This document shows, piece by piece, positions 55,329 through 63,925 of a stretch of DNA of 64,000 nucleotides. The notes under the pieces were generated by a model that saw only the letters and a list, made by a program, of their open reading frames with translations, was not told where the DNA came from and did not search any database. This DNA is from Paenibacillus lemnae (lineage in GTDB: Bacteria; Bacillota; Bacilli; Paenibacillales; Paenibacillaceae). Made by a program: the position numbers and the translations under genes. The number at the start of each line of letters is the position of its first letter. Position 1 is the first letter of the stretch. The stretch lies in contig NZ_JABBPN010000006.1 of the NCBI RefSeq assembly GCF_012933385.1, forward strand, positions 121,031-185,030. Reading direction: 5' to 3'.

Positions 55329-58300
55329 TTAAGCTTTATCCACATTAAAATATTTGGCTTCAGGATGACTGAAGACCATAGCGGAGACAGAAGCTTCCGG
55401 CTCCATCATGAATCCTTCGGTCAGCTCGACACCTATATCTTCTGGCTTCAATAATGAAAAGAGTGGCCCCTGATCCTCAAGATCCGGACATGCGGGATAA
55501 CCAAATGAAACACGAATTCCTTGGTATCTTGCTCCCAGACGGCGTTTCATTGTCATATCTTCAGGATCCGGGAACCCCCAGGTATCACGCATCATATGGT
55601 GGACACGCTCTGCCAATCCTTCCGCCGTTTCCAGGGCAACAGACTGAAGTGCATGGGACCGAAGGTAATCTCCTTTGTCTTTCCACGCTGTTGAAAGTTT
55701 GTTAACACCGTGACCAGCTGTAACCACCAGAAAGCCCACATAATCCATAACACCGCCATCTACCGGTCTTAAGAAGTCCGAGAGACATAAATAAGGCTCT
55801 ACCTGCTGTCTAGGGAAACTAAAACGGTGCAGCACGTTACCAGGGTTCTCCGGATCATAGATGATAATATCGTTCCCTTCCGATTGCGCTGGGAAGAAAC
55901 GGTACATGGCATGCGCCTGAATAATGCCATCTTGAATCGCTTCTTGAAAAATACCATCAACCGTTTCTTTTAGGGACACAGCTTTCGGGTCCTGGGCTGT
56001 CAGCAATTGATCCACAGATCCCCGAAGTCCTAAATGATGCCCTAATAACATTTGCATATTCACATAAGGAAGAATATGTGAAATGGGGTAGTTTCGAATG
56101 ATGTGCCGGTCTAAATCTGGCGGCATATAAACCGGTGCCTCTGCAGAAATTTTGGAACGCTTGATTCTCACCTGCTCAGGCAGTGTTTTAACGGCCGTTA
56201 CAACCTGAGAATCCTCTTCACGTTCATTTTTGATTTCCTGTTCCAGTGTTGACCGATGTACAGGATCACTTAGCTTGTTAGCAAGATCCAGACCATCCAT
56301 CGCATCTTTAGCATACAGTACCATGCCTTCATATTCTGGCCGGATACGTGTTCTTGTAAACTTTCGAGTCAGCGCTGCTCCACCGACCATAATTGGAACA
56401 TCAATTCCCGCTGTTTTCAAATCCTGAGCAGTCAGCACCATTTGTTGTGCGGATTTCACTAGAAGGCCGGAAAGACCAATAGCATCCGGTTTTTCTCTAC
56501 GAAAAGCTTCAATAATCTGCTCCGGTGGTACTTTTATACCCAAATTGACAATATCGTAACCATTGTTGGCAAGGATGATTTCCACAAGGTTTTTGCCGAT
56601 ATCATGCACATCGCCTTTAACCGTGGCCAGCATGATTTTCCCTTTAACAGAAGTCTCATCTTTCTCCATGAAAGGCTCCAAATATGAAACCGATGCCTTC
56701 ATCACTTCTGCACTTTGCAATACCTCAGCAACGATCAATTCATTGTTGTTAAACAGTCTGCCTACCTCTGACATACCTTCCATCAGCGGGCCATTGATAA
56801 CTTCAAGAGGTCCATACTTCTGCAGAGCTGCATCCAGGTCAGGAATAAGCCCTTCCTTGGTTCCTTCCACTACATAAGAAGCCAAACGCTCTTCAAGCGA
56901 TAAGTTGGATATTTTTTCTTTCTTCTCCACTTTCTTGTTACGGAAAGCAGCTACAAAAGCGGCTAATGTATCGTCATTGGTCCGGTAGATCAGGTCTTCT
57001 GCCAGTCTGCGGTCTGCTTCCGAAATGGAAGCGTATCGTTCCAGCTTTTCTGTATTCACAATGGCATAATCCAGTCCCGCCTTCGTGCACTCATATAAAA
57101 ATACAGAATTCAGGACTTCTCTTCCCGCTTCCGGTAGACCGAAAGATACATTGCTGATACCCAATATGGTGTGGCATTCCGGCATGGCTTCTTTGATCAC
57201 TCTTATACCTTCAATGGTCTCCTGTGCAGAACCGATGTACTGCTCATCTCCGGTACCTACCGGGAACACGAGTGTATCAAAGATAATGTCATGTGGGTTA
57301 ACTCCATACTTATTTACCAACAGGTCATAGGAGCGGCGAGCCACCTTCAGCTTGTCATCACGATGAATGGCCTGTCCGCTTTCATCGATCGTCCCCACGA
57401 CGACCGCAGCACCATACTTATGAAGCATAGGTGTTACTTTTTCAAACTTTTCTTCACCATCTTCAAGGTTAATGGAGTTAATAATCGCTTTACCTTGTGA
57501 ATAGCTGAGGGCCAAATCGATTACTTCGGGATCCGTGGTATCAATCATGAGCGGAACCTTGACCTTCTTGACGACCAGCTCCAGAAAAGCAATCATATCT
57601 TCTGTTTCTTCACGATCCGGATCTTGAACACACACGTCAATAATATGTGCACCATTCTTGACCTGAGCCCTGGCAATTTCAGACGCCTCTTCATATTTCC
57701 CTTCCACGATGAGACGCTTGAACTTACGGGATCCCAAAACGTTTGTACGCTCTCCGACCATATATGGCCGGTTTTCCTGTTCTATATATACCGGTTCAAT
57801 TCCGGAAAGTGCGGGCAGGTGACTGCCAGTTAACGGTCTCGGAGGATACTGACTCATCACTTCGCGCAAAGCCCGAATATGATCCGGTGTTGTACCACAG
57901 CAGCCGCCAGCGATGTTAAGCCAGCCTTTTTCCGCAAAGGCACCCATTTTTTGCGCTAATGATTCCGGAGATTCGTGATAATTGCCGTTCTCATCCGGCA
58001 AACCTGCATTCGGGTAACAGCTGATCGCTGAACTGGACATTTCCGAGAGGGAGCGGATATGATCACGCATGAACTCGGGTCCTGTTGCACAGTTTAGTCC
58101 GATCGAAATGGGATTGACATGCTCCAGGGAAATATAGAATGCTTCAATGTTTTGACCGGCTAGTGTCGTCCCCATCGGTTCGATCGTACCCGATATCATG
58201 ACCGGGAGCTGTATGCCTGTCTTGTCAAAGGCTTGACGAATACCAATCGTGCCTGCTTTGACGTTAAGCGTATCCTGAGATGTTTCCAGAAGAAGAGCAT

Positions 58301-58769
58301 CCACTCCTCCTTCGATCAGGGCTAACACCTGCTCTTCATAGCTTTCAATTAGTTCCTGAAAAGTAACTCCACCGGTAACAGAAAGGGTTTTCGTAGTAGG
58401 ACCTAAGGCGCCCACTACATACCTTGGATTCTCAGGGGTTGAAAATTTCTCGACCGCTGCTCGGGCAAGACGGGCGGCTTCCAGATTAATCTCTTTTGCG
58501 AGATGCGGGATATCGTATTCAGCCAGGACAACAGACGTAGCACCAAATGTATTGGTTTCGATCAGATCTGCGCCAGCTTCCAGATATTTCTCGTGTATAT
58601 ATTGAATAATGTCAGGGCGCTCCAGCACCAACATTTCATTGCATCCATCGAGCTCTTCGCCGCCAAAATCATCCTGTGAGAGGTCCTCCTGTTGAATCAT
58701 CGTGCCCATAGCACCATCCAGGATTAATATTCGTTCTTTTAGCATTTCTTGTAAACTTGGCTTAATCAA
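55329..58769 (-). CDS. metH: Cobalamin-dependent methionine synthase
   Basis: This 1146-residue enzyme methylates homocysteine using methyl-tetrahydrofolate and B12. Domains in order are the homocysteine domain (1-310, Zn Cys in GLNCATG and AGGCCGTT), the pterin domain (about 340-600, with VGERTNVLGSR), the B12 cap and B12 domain (about 630-860, with DVHDIGKNLVE where His722 is the lower Co ligand) and the SAM reactivation domain (about 890-1146). Length is slightly shorter than E. coli MetH (1227). The start is TTG at 58769, preceded by GGGGAGGT at six or seven nt; no in-frame ATG lies upstream. It implies that the cell takes up or makes B12. It is divergent from mtnD. Confidence 0.95.
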   Translation of the reverse strand: MIKPSLQEMLKERILILDGAMGTMIQQEDLSQDDFGGEELDGCNEMLVLERPDIIQYIHEKYLEAGADLIETNTFGATSVVLAEYDIPHLAKEINLEAARLARAAVEKFSTPENPRYVVGALGPTTKTLSVTGGVTFQELIESYEEQVLALIEGGVDALLLETSQDTLNVKAGTIGIRQAFDKTGIQLPVMISGTIEPMGTTLAGQNIEAFYISLEHVNPISIGLNCATGPEFMRDHIRSLSEMSSSAISCYPNAGLPDENGNYHESPESLAQKMGAFAEKGWLNIAGGCCGTTPDHIRALREVMSQYPPRPLTGSHLPALSGIEPVYIEQENRPYMVGERTNVLGSRKFKRLIVEGKYEEASEIARAQVKNGAHIIDVCVQDPDREETEDMIAFLELVVKKVKVPLMIDTTDPEVIDLALSYSQGKAIINSINLEDGEEKFEKVTPMLHKYGAAVVVGTIDESGQAIHRDDKLKVARRSYDLLVNKYGVNPHDIIFDTLVFPVGTGDEQYIGSAQETIEGIRVIKEAMPECHTILGISNVSFGLPEAGREVLNSVFLYECTKAGLDYAIVNTEKLERYASISEADRRLAEDLIYRTNDDTLAAFVAAFRNKKVEKKEKISNLSLEERLASYVVEGTKEGLIPDLDAALQKYGPLEVINGPLMEGMSEVGRLFNNNELIVAEVLQSAEVMKASVSYLEPFMEKDETSVKGKIMLATVKGDVHDIGKNLVEIILANNGYDIVNLGIKVPPEQIIEAFRREKPDAIGLSGLLVKSAQQMVLTAQDLKTAGIDVPIMVGGAALTRKFTRTRIRPEYEGMVLYAKDAMDGLDLANKLSDPVHRSTLEQEIKNEREEDSQVVTAVKTLPEQVRIKRSKISAEAPVYMPPDLDRHIIRNYPISHILPYVNMQMLLGHHLGLRGSVDQLLTAQDPKAVSLKETVDGIFQEAIQDGIIQAHAMYRFFPAQSEGNDIIIYDPENPGNVLHRFSFPRQQVEPYLCLSDFLRPVDGGVMDYVGFLVVTAGHGVNKLSTAWKDKGDYLRSHALQSVALETAEGLAERVHHMMRDTWGFPDPEDMTMKRRLGARYQGIRVSFGYPACPDLEDQGPLFSLLKPEDIGVELTEGFMMEPEASVSAMVFSHPEAKYFNVDKA

Positions 58770-58884
58770 AATATGAACCTCCCCTCAAAACGTTAAATCT
58801 TAGTGTAACAGAATTGATTTCATTAGAAAAGAATGAATATGACGTGAATTATGCTTCACAATCATATAAAATGGGTTGTAAAGG

Positions 58885-58913
58885 ATGACAAACCATCTTG
58901 AAATCATTATAAT
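58885..58913 (+). promoter_or_regulatory. Sigma-A promoter of mtnD
   Basis: ATGACA, a 17-nt spacer and a perfect TATAAT lie 37 nt before the mtnD start codon. No SAM-box or S-MT riboswitch is visible in the short leader. Confidence 0.78.
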
Positions 58914-58949
58914 ACTTATTAATCCAAGTGGAGAAAGAGGGATAAGACA

Positions 58950-59486
58950 ATGGCAGAAATCGTTATCCGCAACACGAACGAAAGAATCACCGGACAGGAA
59001 AATGTTCGTGAATTTTTAAACGCCCAAGAAGTCGTTTACGAACATTGGAATATGGATAAGCTTCCACAAGATCTTCAATCCAATTTCAGTCTTAGTGACG
59101 ATGATAAGAAGAAAATCCTCGATATTTATGATGAAGAAATACGTGATTTGGCAGCTCGCCGCGGTTATAAAATCTGGGATGTTATTACGCTTTCCGAATC
59201 AACACCTAACCTGGAAGAACTTTTGCAGAAATTTGAAGAAGTTCATACGCATACGGAAGATGAGATCCGCGCTATTGTTGGCGGCAAAGGGATTTTCATC
59301 ATTAAAGGCGCCGGCGACATCGGCTACTTCAATGTAGAGCTCGAACCTGGCGATGTAATTTCCGTACCAGAGAACACACCGCATTTCTTCACCTTGATGG
59401 ACAATAAGCAGATCATTGCTGTTCGTCTGTTCATTGAAGAGAATGGCTGGGTAGCTACACCTGTCCCTAACCCGGGCTTGAACTAA
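58950..59486 (+). CDS. mtnD: Acireductone dioxygenase (methionine salvage)
   Basis: This 178-residue cupin enzyme oxidises acireductone to the keto-acid precursor of methionine, the last steps of methylthioadenosine recycling. The metal site is the HTHTEDE motif (H99, H101, E105) plus a later His in ENTPHFF, the standard ARD pattern. ATG with AGAGGG upstream. It is divergent from metH and stands alone; the other salvage genes (mtnK, mtnA, mtnB and so on) are not in the window. With Fe or Ni it would yield different products, which the sequence cannot show. A terminator follows. Confidence 0.94.
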   Translation: MAEIVIRNTNERITGQENVREFLNAQEVVYEHWNMDKLPQDLQSNFSLSDDDKKKILDIYDEEIRDLAARRGYKIWDVITLSESTPNLEELLQKFEEVHTHTEDEIRAIVGGKGIFIIKGAGDIGYFNVELEPGDVISVPENTPHFFTLMDNKQIIAVRLFIEENGWVATPVPNPGLN

Positions 59487-59510
59487 TTTATTAACCCGAA
59501 CATATTAAAG

Positions 59511-59552
59511 AGCAGCACTCCTGGCCAATAAGAGCCAAGAGTGCTGCTTTTG
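59511..59552. terminator. Terminator after mtnD
   Basis: AGCAGCACTC pairs with GAGTGCTGCT across an 18-nt loop, followed by four T. It stands between convergent genes. Confidence 0.8.
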
Positions 59553-59563
59553 TTATCAGCAAA

Positions 59564-59995
59564 TCAAGGAACAATTTTCAGTTCTTTCATCGGCATGGAA
59601 TGTTGTCCACGAGCTGTTACATGTGAAATAATCAAATATGTACCTGGCTTCTGAAATGACTTTTCCAAGATATATGACCCTTCTTCCGAATGCCGGGCAG
59701 GAACCGTGATTTGCAACCCTCCGCCTTCTTGACGAATTTCAAACTCTACCTTGTCAGCATCTTCCACCGGGACTCCAGATTGGGAGACATTTGCTGTAAA
59801 CTTCACTTTTTCATCCTTGCCTGCAGATTCCTTGCTTAGTGACAGATCTACAATAATCGGATCCTCCATCACTAACGTATCGCTGTCGCCTGCATTTCCA
59901 TTACTACAACCTCCAAGCGCGATCGCTGTCAGAATTAATGCGGAAATCAAAGCACAGTTCACCTTTATTTTCTTGTTTGAGGCCGAACGTTTCAT
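59564..59995 (-). CDS. Lipoprotein with YtkA/FixH-like immunoglobulin-type domain
   Basis: This 143-residue protein has a type II signal peptide (lipobox A-L-G-G-C-S) and a soluble domain of about 105 residues with the beta-rich YtkA-like pattern: VDLSLS, VKFTANVSQSGVPVEDADKVEFEI, GSYILEKSFQKPGTYLIISHVTARG. Proteins of this group sit on the membrane surface in Bacillales and are of unknown role; relatives occur near copper or cytochrome maturation genes. His and Met residues close to the end (RGQHSMPMKEL) might bind metal, which is speculation. It stands alone between two convergent or unrelated units. Confidence 0.82.
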   Translation of the reverse strand: MKRSASNKKIKVNCALISALILTAIALGGCSNGNAGDSDTLVMEDPIIVDLSLSKESAGKDEKVKFTANVSQSGVPVEDADKVEFEIRQEGGGLQITVPARHSEEGSYILEKSFQKPGTYLIISHVTARGQHSMPMKELKIVP

Positions 59996-60111
59996 TTTTT
60001 CACCTCGTGTCAGATCATCATTATAGTTACATTATACCTGACAAATACTTCTGCAGCGTTAAGGATCACTTACAATTGTGTGACTCTCTTTGCTATTTAA
60101 AACAAAATAAA

Positions 60112-60144
60112 CCTTCAAAACAGCCGGGTAAGCTGCTTTGAAGG
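60112..60144 (-). terminator. Terminator after the Rossmann-fold gene
   Basis: On the minus strand CCTTCAAAGCAGC pairs with GCTGTTTTGAAGG (a long imperfect stem) and is followed by TTTATTTT. Confidence 0.75.
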
Positions 60145-60160
60145 CGAGAATTTGACACAA

Positions 60161-60805
60161 TTACAGGTGCTGCAGTGCTTCATTAATTTCTGAATCACCG
60201 GCAATGACTTCAAATGCACGATTTTCTGTGCTTTTATTTTTTAAGGATGCCACAATAACCTCTGCCACATCTTCACGGGATACACTGCCGCTCTCCAGCT
60301 GTTCTGCGGCTTGTATACGACCTGTTCCCGGATCATTCAGCAGACCTCCTGGTCGAATAATTGTGTATGACAGTCCACTTTCCTGGACAGCAGCGTCGGC
60401 ATAGTGTTTTGCTGCATAATATGGCTTGATGCTGTCACTCCAGCGCTCACGCTCCCCTGCACCCATAGCACTGACGATGATGAAACGCTGTATACCTGCT
60501 TGCTTTGCTGCTTCAGCTGCTTTGACAGCTCCATCGAGGTCAATGAGCAGCGTCTTGTCAGGACCGGTAGAACCCCCGGATCCAGCAGTGAATACGACGG
60601 CATCGCACCCGTCGATCGCCTGGGTTAATGAATCAACAGTGCCTTCTAAATTAACCAGCTTGGTTTCAGCACCCTTTTCTTCAAAAAAGCTTGCCTGGTC
60701 CTTGCTGCGGATCAAAGCTCTTATACTGCTATTATCTTCTTTCAACCATTTTTCCGTAAAAATACGGCCAATTTGTCCATTCGCTCCAAATACCGCTACT
60801 TTCAT
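60161..60805 (-). CDS. NAD(P)-binding Rossmann-fold protein (atypical SDR, YhfK-like)
   Basis: This 214-residue protein is an atypical short-chain dehydrogenase. The dinucleotide-binding motif is VAVFGANGQIGRIFTEKWL at the start; VVFTAGSGGS and FIIVSAMGAGERERW mark the cofactor site, with YYAAKHYADAAVQESGL carrying the Tyr-x3-Lys-like part (here Y-A-A-K). It is like B. subtilis YhfK and NmrA-related proteins; it may be a redox-sensing or reductase protein. ATG with an AAGGAGGAATGAG-type site. It stands between a HAD gene and a terminator. Substrate unknown. Confidence 0.88.
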   Translation of the reverse strand: MKVAVFGANGQIGRIFTEKWLKEDNSSIRALIRSKDQASFFEEKGAETKLVNLEGTVDSLTQAIDGCDAVVFTAGSGGSTGPDKTLLIDLDGAVKAAEAAKQAGIQRFIIVSAMGAGERERWSDSIKPYYAAKHYADAAVQESGLSYTIIRPGGLLNDPGTGRIQAAEQLESGSVSREDVAEVIVASLKNKSTENRAFEVIAGDSEINEALQHL

Positions 60806-60876
60806 ATCTCATTCCTCCTTCGTAATACTGCAATCGTGCATCTATATAATTACCTAATGTGAAAGATGTGAAACAT

Positions 60877-60912
60877 AAAAAAGAGCTGACCCGGATCACC
60901 GAGTCAGCTCTA
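60877..60912 (-). terminator. Terminator after the YjjG-like HAD gene
   Basis: On the minus strand AGAGCTGACTCGG pairs with CCGGGTCAGCTCT (one mismatch), followed by six T residues. Confidence 0.88.
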
Positions 60913-60948
60913 AGTGCTGCATTATACTGAATTGTTGACTTCAACACT

Positions 60949-61740
60949 TTACAAAGATTTTAAAATCTCGTGAAGTTCATTCAGATTTTTCACCTCATAG
61001 TCAGGAACGATTTCTGGATCTTTTGGACGCTGTGTCCGGTTCACCCAAACCGTTGTGAGGCCTGCTGCATTGCCACCCTTAATGTCTGTTGTCAGCTTGT
61101 CCCCTACCATAACAGCTTCCTCAGGCGAAATCTCCATTAAACCAAGCGCGTGCGTAAATATTGACGGATCCGGTTTTCCTTTACCGAAACTGCCTGAAAT
61201 TACAATGTGATCAAAATATGGAACAAGATCAGGCACACCATCCAGCTTCTCTTGCTGCAGATCCGGACTTCCGTTCGTAAGAAGCAGCAGCTTCACCCGC
61301 CCCTGCAGTGATTTGAGAACTTCGAAAGTCTCTTCATAGACATATGGACGTTTTCTCCGTTCAGCCGCAAATTGCTCTGCCAAGGCACCCGCTAACTCAT
61401 CATTAGTAATACCCAGTTTAGCTAGAGCGTTGGTCCATGATGCTTTACGATATGTAGGTGCCAGCTCCTGAAGCTTTCGAAATTCAGGTTGTTCGCCAGC
61501 GGTAAAGTTCGCCCACAAACCTTCGTACGGATTAATACCAATCAATTTGGTGAATTCAAAAGTTTCATAAGATTCGTAAAGCAGACGCGCTTCCTCTCGA
61601 ACCGCAAGCAGCAGCTCATGCTCATCGACATCAACAGCATCCGCTGCAGCCTGACATGTGGCGGCAAAAGCTTCCTCCACGCTTCGTTCATCCCATAATA
61701 AAGTATCATCCAAATCAAATAAAACAGCAGCTGCCGGCAT
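60949..61740 (-). CDS. HAD-IA family phosphatase (YjjG-like)
   Basis: This 263-residue protein is a type I HAD phosphatase. Motif I is LFDLDDTLLWDE, motif II LLLTNGSPD, the Lys lies in FGKGKPD and motif IV in VGDKLTTDIKGG. The helical cap region is long (about residues 20-130). It is like YjjG/YfnB, which remove phosphate from non-canonical nucleotides or sugar phosphates. The ATG at 61740 has GAGAGGGAG six nt upstream; an ATG two codons earlier abuts it. Single gene, closed by a terminator. Substrate uncertain. Confidence 0.9.
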   Translation of the reverse strand: MPAAAVLFDLDDTLLWDERSVEEAFAATCQAAADAVDVDEHELLLAVREEARLLYESYETFEFTKLIGINPYEGLWANFTAGEQPEFRKLQELAPTYRKASWTNALAKLGITNDELAGALAEQFAAERRKRPYVYEETFEVLKSLQGRVKLLLLTNGSPDLQQEKLDGVPDLVPYFDHIVISGSFGKGKPDPSIFTHALGLMEISPEEAVMVGDKLTTDIKGGNAAGLTTVWVNRTQRPKDPEIVPDYEVKNLNELHEILKSL

Positions 61741-61781
61741 CTCCATCTCCCTCTCTATATACAGTTAATCATGAGTAACTA

Positions 61782-62309
61782 TTACTCGTGTTCTACAGGT
61801 ATTTGATTCACCTTAGCAAACTCTTCCATTCTAATCCCCATTGCTTCCGTATCATACCGGTTAATTAACCGGGAGAAGACCCAGTTCCCACCTTTGACGG
61901 GAGTTTCAATCACAACTGAACCGCGCAAAATTCGAATTTTGGATATTTCGGAAGCAGAAAGTTTGCGTTCCCGGTTGAATTTAAACGTAGAAACCGCGCT
62001 TCGCTCAACCTTCAAAAATGGCTTTCTTAAAAAAATCATCACAGCCAGCAAAACATACAAGCCGACACCAATGTAAGTCATCGTTGCAGTACTTCCGCTC
62101 TCCTCTCCCGTTGCCATACCTAACAGCGCGTAAAGACCAGCCAATGCAAGCAGTACGAGCGGAAGAACATATTTACGCCCTTTAAATAAGTCGCCTTCCT
62201 TACCATTAATGGCTGCAGTATGACCAATGGATGTTTGACCACTTTTCTTGCGCTGTTTGTTCACCTGAGCCATATTCTTGTTTACTTTTCTTTCCCACGA
62301 ACGAGACAT
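61782..62309 (-). CDS. Small membrane protein with two helices (unknown)
   Basis: I do not recognise a named family. The 175-residue protein has a basic N-terminal part (residues 1-45, many Lys), two membrane helices (about 47-66 and 77-94) and a soluble C-terminal part of about 80 residues with a beta-strand pattern (KLSASEISKIRILRGSVVIETP) that resembles PH-like domains of Bacillales membrane proteins. The ATG has an AGGGGGAGA site. It lies downstream of the DUF896 gene and in the same direction, 25 nt after it, so it may belong to the SOS-linked unit or follow it by read-through. Function unknown. Confidence 0.72.
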   Translation of the reverse strand: MSRSWERKVNKNMAQVNKQRKKSGQTSIGHTAAINGKEGDLFKGRKYVLPLVLLALAGLYALLGMATGEESGSTATMTYIGVGLYVLLAVMIFLRKPFLKVERSAVSTFKFNRERKLSASEISKIRILRGSVVIETPVKGGNWVFSRLINRYDTEAMGIRMEEFAKVNQIPVEHE

Positions 62310-62334
62310 CTGTCTCCCCCTCTAATTCGTTGTA

Positions 62335-62535
62335 TTAGTGTTTCAATCCGTTATTATCCTTGTCTTCATCAACCCACTCAATGGAGTCGAGCTGCTGTCT
62401 GAAATTTCTTCTTATATTGTTCAGATACAATTCACGAAGCTCGGAACGTTCTTTCTGCTCCTGCTCTGTTAACCCTTCGTTCTTGTTCTTTCGTGCCAAA
62501 GCGTTAATACGTTCAACTAATGCGTCGATATCCAT
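62335..62535 (-). CDS. DUF896 family protein (YnzC-like)
   Basis: This 66-residue protein is a DUF896 member: a short helix-loop-helix protein with the motif IDALVERINALARKNKNEGLT, EQKERSELREEYL-like charge and a C-terminal IEWVDEDKD tail. B. subtilis YnzC, in the yneA-yneB-ynzC group next to lexA, has the same size and family. The ATG at 62535 has a GGAGGG site; the longer frame to 62625 has none. Its place just after the yneA-like gene supports SOS-linked expression, although no terminator or promoter between them could be made out. Molecular role is unknown. Confidence 0.88.
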   Translation of the reverse strand: MDIDALVERINALARKNKNEGLTEQEQKERSELRELYLNNIRRNFRQQLDSIEWVDEDKDNNGLKH

Positions 62536-62693
62536 GAGATTCCCTCCAATAAAAAATTCATTCTTAACTTTGACATGTGAAAAAGAGCTTGTCAAGAAAT
62601 AAACCTTGACTAAGCTCAGTGACATCCATAATTTATTTTATTATAGCATTACTATTCCCTGTATATATAACAAAATGACATATTGATCTGACA

Positions 62694-63062
62694 TTAATAT
62701 AGAGGTAAAGCTATTACGTCACCGTATTGAATATCCGGTCCCTGTATGCCGTTGTATTTAGCAATAGCTTTCACATATTCACGAGTGTCCATTCCTGCTG
62801 GTTTATGGTTTGTAGCAATGTTCCATAGCGAATCCCCTGATTGTACAATTACATTACGTTCACCCACAGGCTGTTCCGGGCTCCCTGCAAAAACGGTAAA
62901 TGCACTTGTGAATCCTAAAAGAAATACGAACAGTACACCTAACAATTTGTTGACACTATAACTCTTTATATGATGAATTGCTTGACTGAATTTGGATTGG
63001 GTAATTTCCAGATCTTTCGCGGACTGATCGTAAATACTCTGATATGAACTGTATCTCAACAT
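62694..63062 (-). CDS. yneA: SOS-induced cell-division inhibitor, YneA-like (membrane LysM protein)
   Basis: This 122-residue protein has a short cytoplasmic N-terminus, one membrane helix (about residues 40-60) and a C-terminal LysM domain (about 73-122, VIVQSGDSLWNIATNHK then YNGIQGPDIQYGDVIALP). That is the layout of B. subtilis YneA, which blocks septum completion when DNA is damaged. It is divergent from lexA and its promoter overlaps a LexA box, both as in B. subtilis. The N-terminus is longer than in YneA. GGGAG is about 10 nt before the ATG. The symbol is by position and layout; no alignment was possible. Confidence 0.82.
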   Translation of the reverse strand: MLRYSSYQSIYDQSAKDLEITQSKFSQAIHHIKSYSVNKLLGVLFVFLLGFTSAFTVFAGSPEQPVGERNVIVQSGDSLWNIATNHKPAGMDTREYVKAIAKYNGIQGPDIQYGDVIALPLY

Positions 63063-63076
63063 GATTCATCATCTCC

Positions 63077-63190
63077 CAAACAAGTGTTCTTATAAAGAAA
63101 CTATATCACGAACGTTTGTTTGTTTCAAGAGGTTTGCGAACAATTGTTCTGTTATTTTTTAGAACTTATGTTTGTGCGAACGGTAGTTCT
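63077..63190. promoter_or_regulatory. Four LexA (SOS) box-like sites between yneA and lexA
   Basis: Sites of the form CGAAC-N4-GTTCG lie at 63077-63090 (CAAAC, GTTCT), 63109-63122 (CGAAC, GTTTG), 63137-63150 (CGAAC, GTTCT) and 63177-63190 (CGAAC, GTTCT). The second lies in the spacer of the yneA promoter and the fourth between the -35 and -10 of lexA. They match the B. subtilis LexA consensus CGAAC-N4-GTTCG at nine or eight of ten positions. Confidence 0.85.
63100..63128 (-). promoter_or_regulatory. LexA-covered promoter of the yneA-like gene
   Basis: The minus strand has TTGAAA, a 17-nt spacer and TATAGT. A LexA box (63109-63122) fills the spacer, so binding would block RNA polymerase. Confidence 0.8.
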
Positions 63191-63200
63191 ATGTTATAAT
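63172..63200 (+). promoter_or_regulatory. LexA-covered promoter of lexA
   Basis: A TGTTATAAT extended -10 element ends at 63200, with a weak TTGTGC 17 nt upstream. A LexA box lies in the spacer, giving the usual autoregulation. Confidence 0.75.
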
Positions 63201-63235
63201 TTTACCAAACGTTACATAAATGGGGTTGATAAGGT

Positions 63236-63862
63236 ATGTCGAAGATATCCAGCCGTCAGTTGGCCATATTGGAATTCATTCGCACAGAGGTACGAAGCAA
63301 GGGATATCCACCTTCCGTTCGGGAGATTGGGGAAGCCGTTGGTTTAGCTTCCAGTTCAACGGTGCACGGCCATTTAGACCGCTTGGAGAAGAAAGGGCTC
63401 ATTCGTCGTGACCCTACCAAACCTAGAGCCATTGAATTGCTAGGTCAGGAAGAATCAGAATCCAGCAACCTCTTCACTCAAACGATCTCCAGAGTTCCAG
63501 TAGTCGGAAAAGTAACCGCAGGTGTTCCGATTACAGCAACTGAGAATATTGAGGACTACTTCCCGCTTCCCCATCATTTCGTGGGAGAAGATAAAGTATT
63601 TATGCTTTCGGTATCAGGAGACAGCATGCTGGAAGCGGGGATTCTGAATGGTGACTATGTCATCGTGCGGCAGCAGCAAACCGCAGATAATGGTGATATC
63701 GTCGTGGCCATGACAGAAGAGGATGAAGCTACGGTGAAGACCTTTTACAAAGAGAAAGATCATATCCGCCTTCAGCCCGAGAATCCTTCTTACGAACCTT
63801 TGCGCCTGAACCATGTATCCATCCTCGGTAAAGTTGTAGGCATATTCAGAGATATTCATTGA
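63236..63862 (+). CDS. lexA: SOS repressor LexA
   Basis: This 208-residue repressor has an N-terminal winged helix (residues 1-65, with [25 protein letters not shown]) and a C-terminal self-cleavage domain. The cleavage site is Ala95-Gly96 (VTAGVP), the nucleophile Ser130 (SGDSML) and the general base Lys168 (TVKTF). RecA filaments trigger the cut under DNA damage. ATG start with GGGG about 10 nt upstream. It is divergent from yneA with four LexA-like boxes between, and an IS3-family end lies about 64 nt after its stop codon. Confidence 0.96.
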   Translation: MSKISSRQLAILEFIRTEVRSKGYPPSVREIGEAVGLASSSTVHGHLDRLEKKGLIRRDPTKPRAIELLGQEESESSNLFTQTISRVPVVGKVTAGVPITATENIEDYFPLPHHFVGEDKVFMLSVSGDSMLEAGILNGDYVIVRQQQTADNGDIVVAMTEEDEATVKTFYKEKDHIRLQPENPSYEPLRLNHVSILGKVVGIFRDIH

Positions 63863-63925
63863 TCATAGTCGCTATTCATGCAAATGGCAGCATTAAGAAA
63901 CCAACCATACTATTGGTCATACCCC

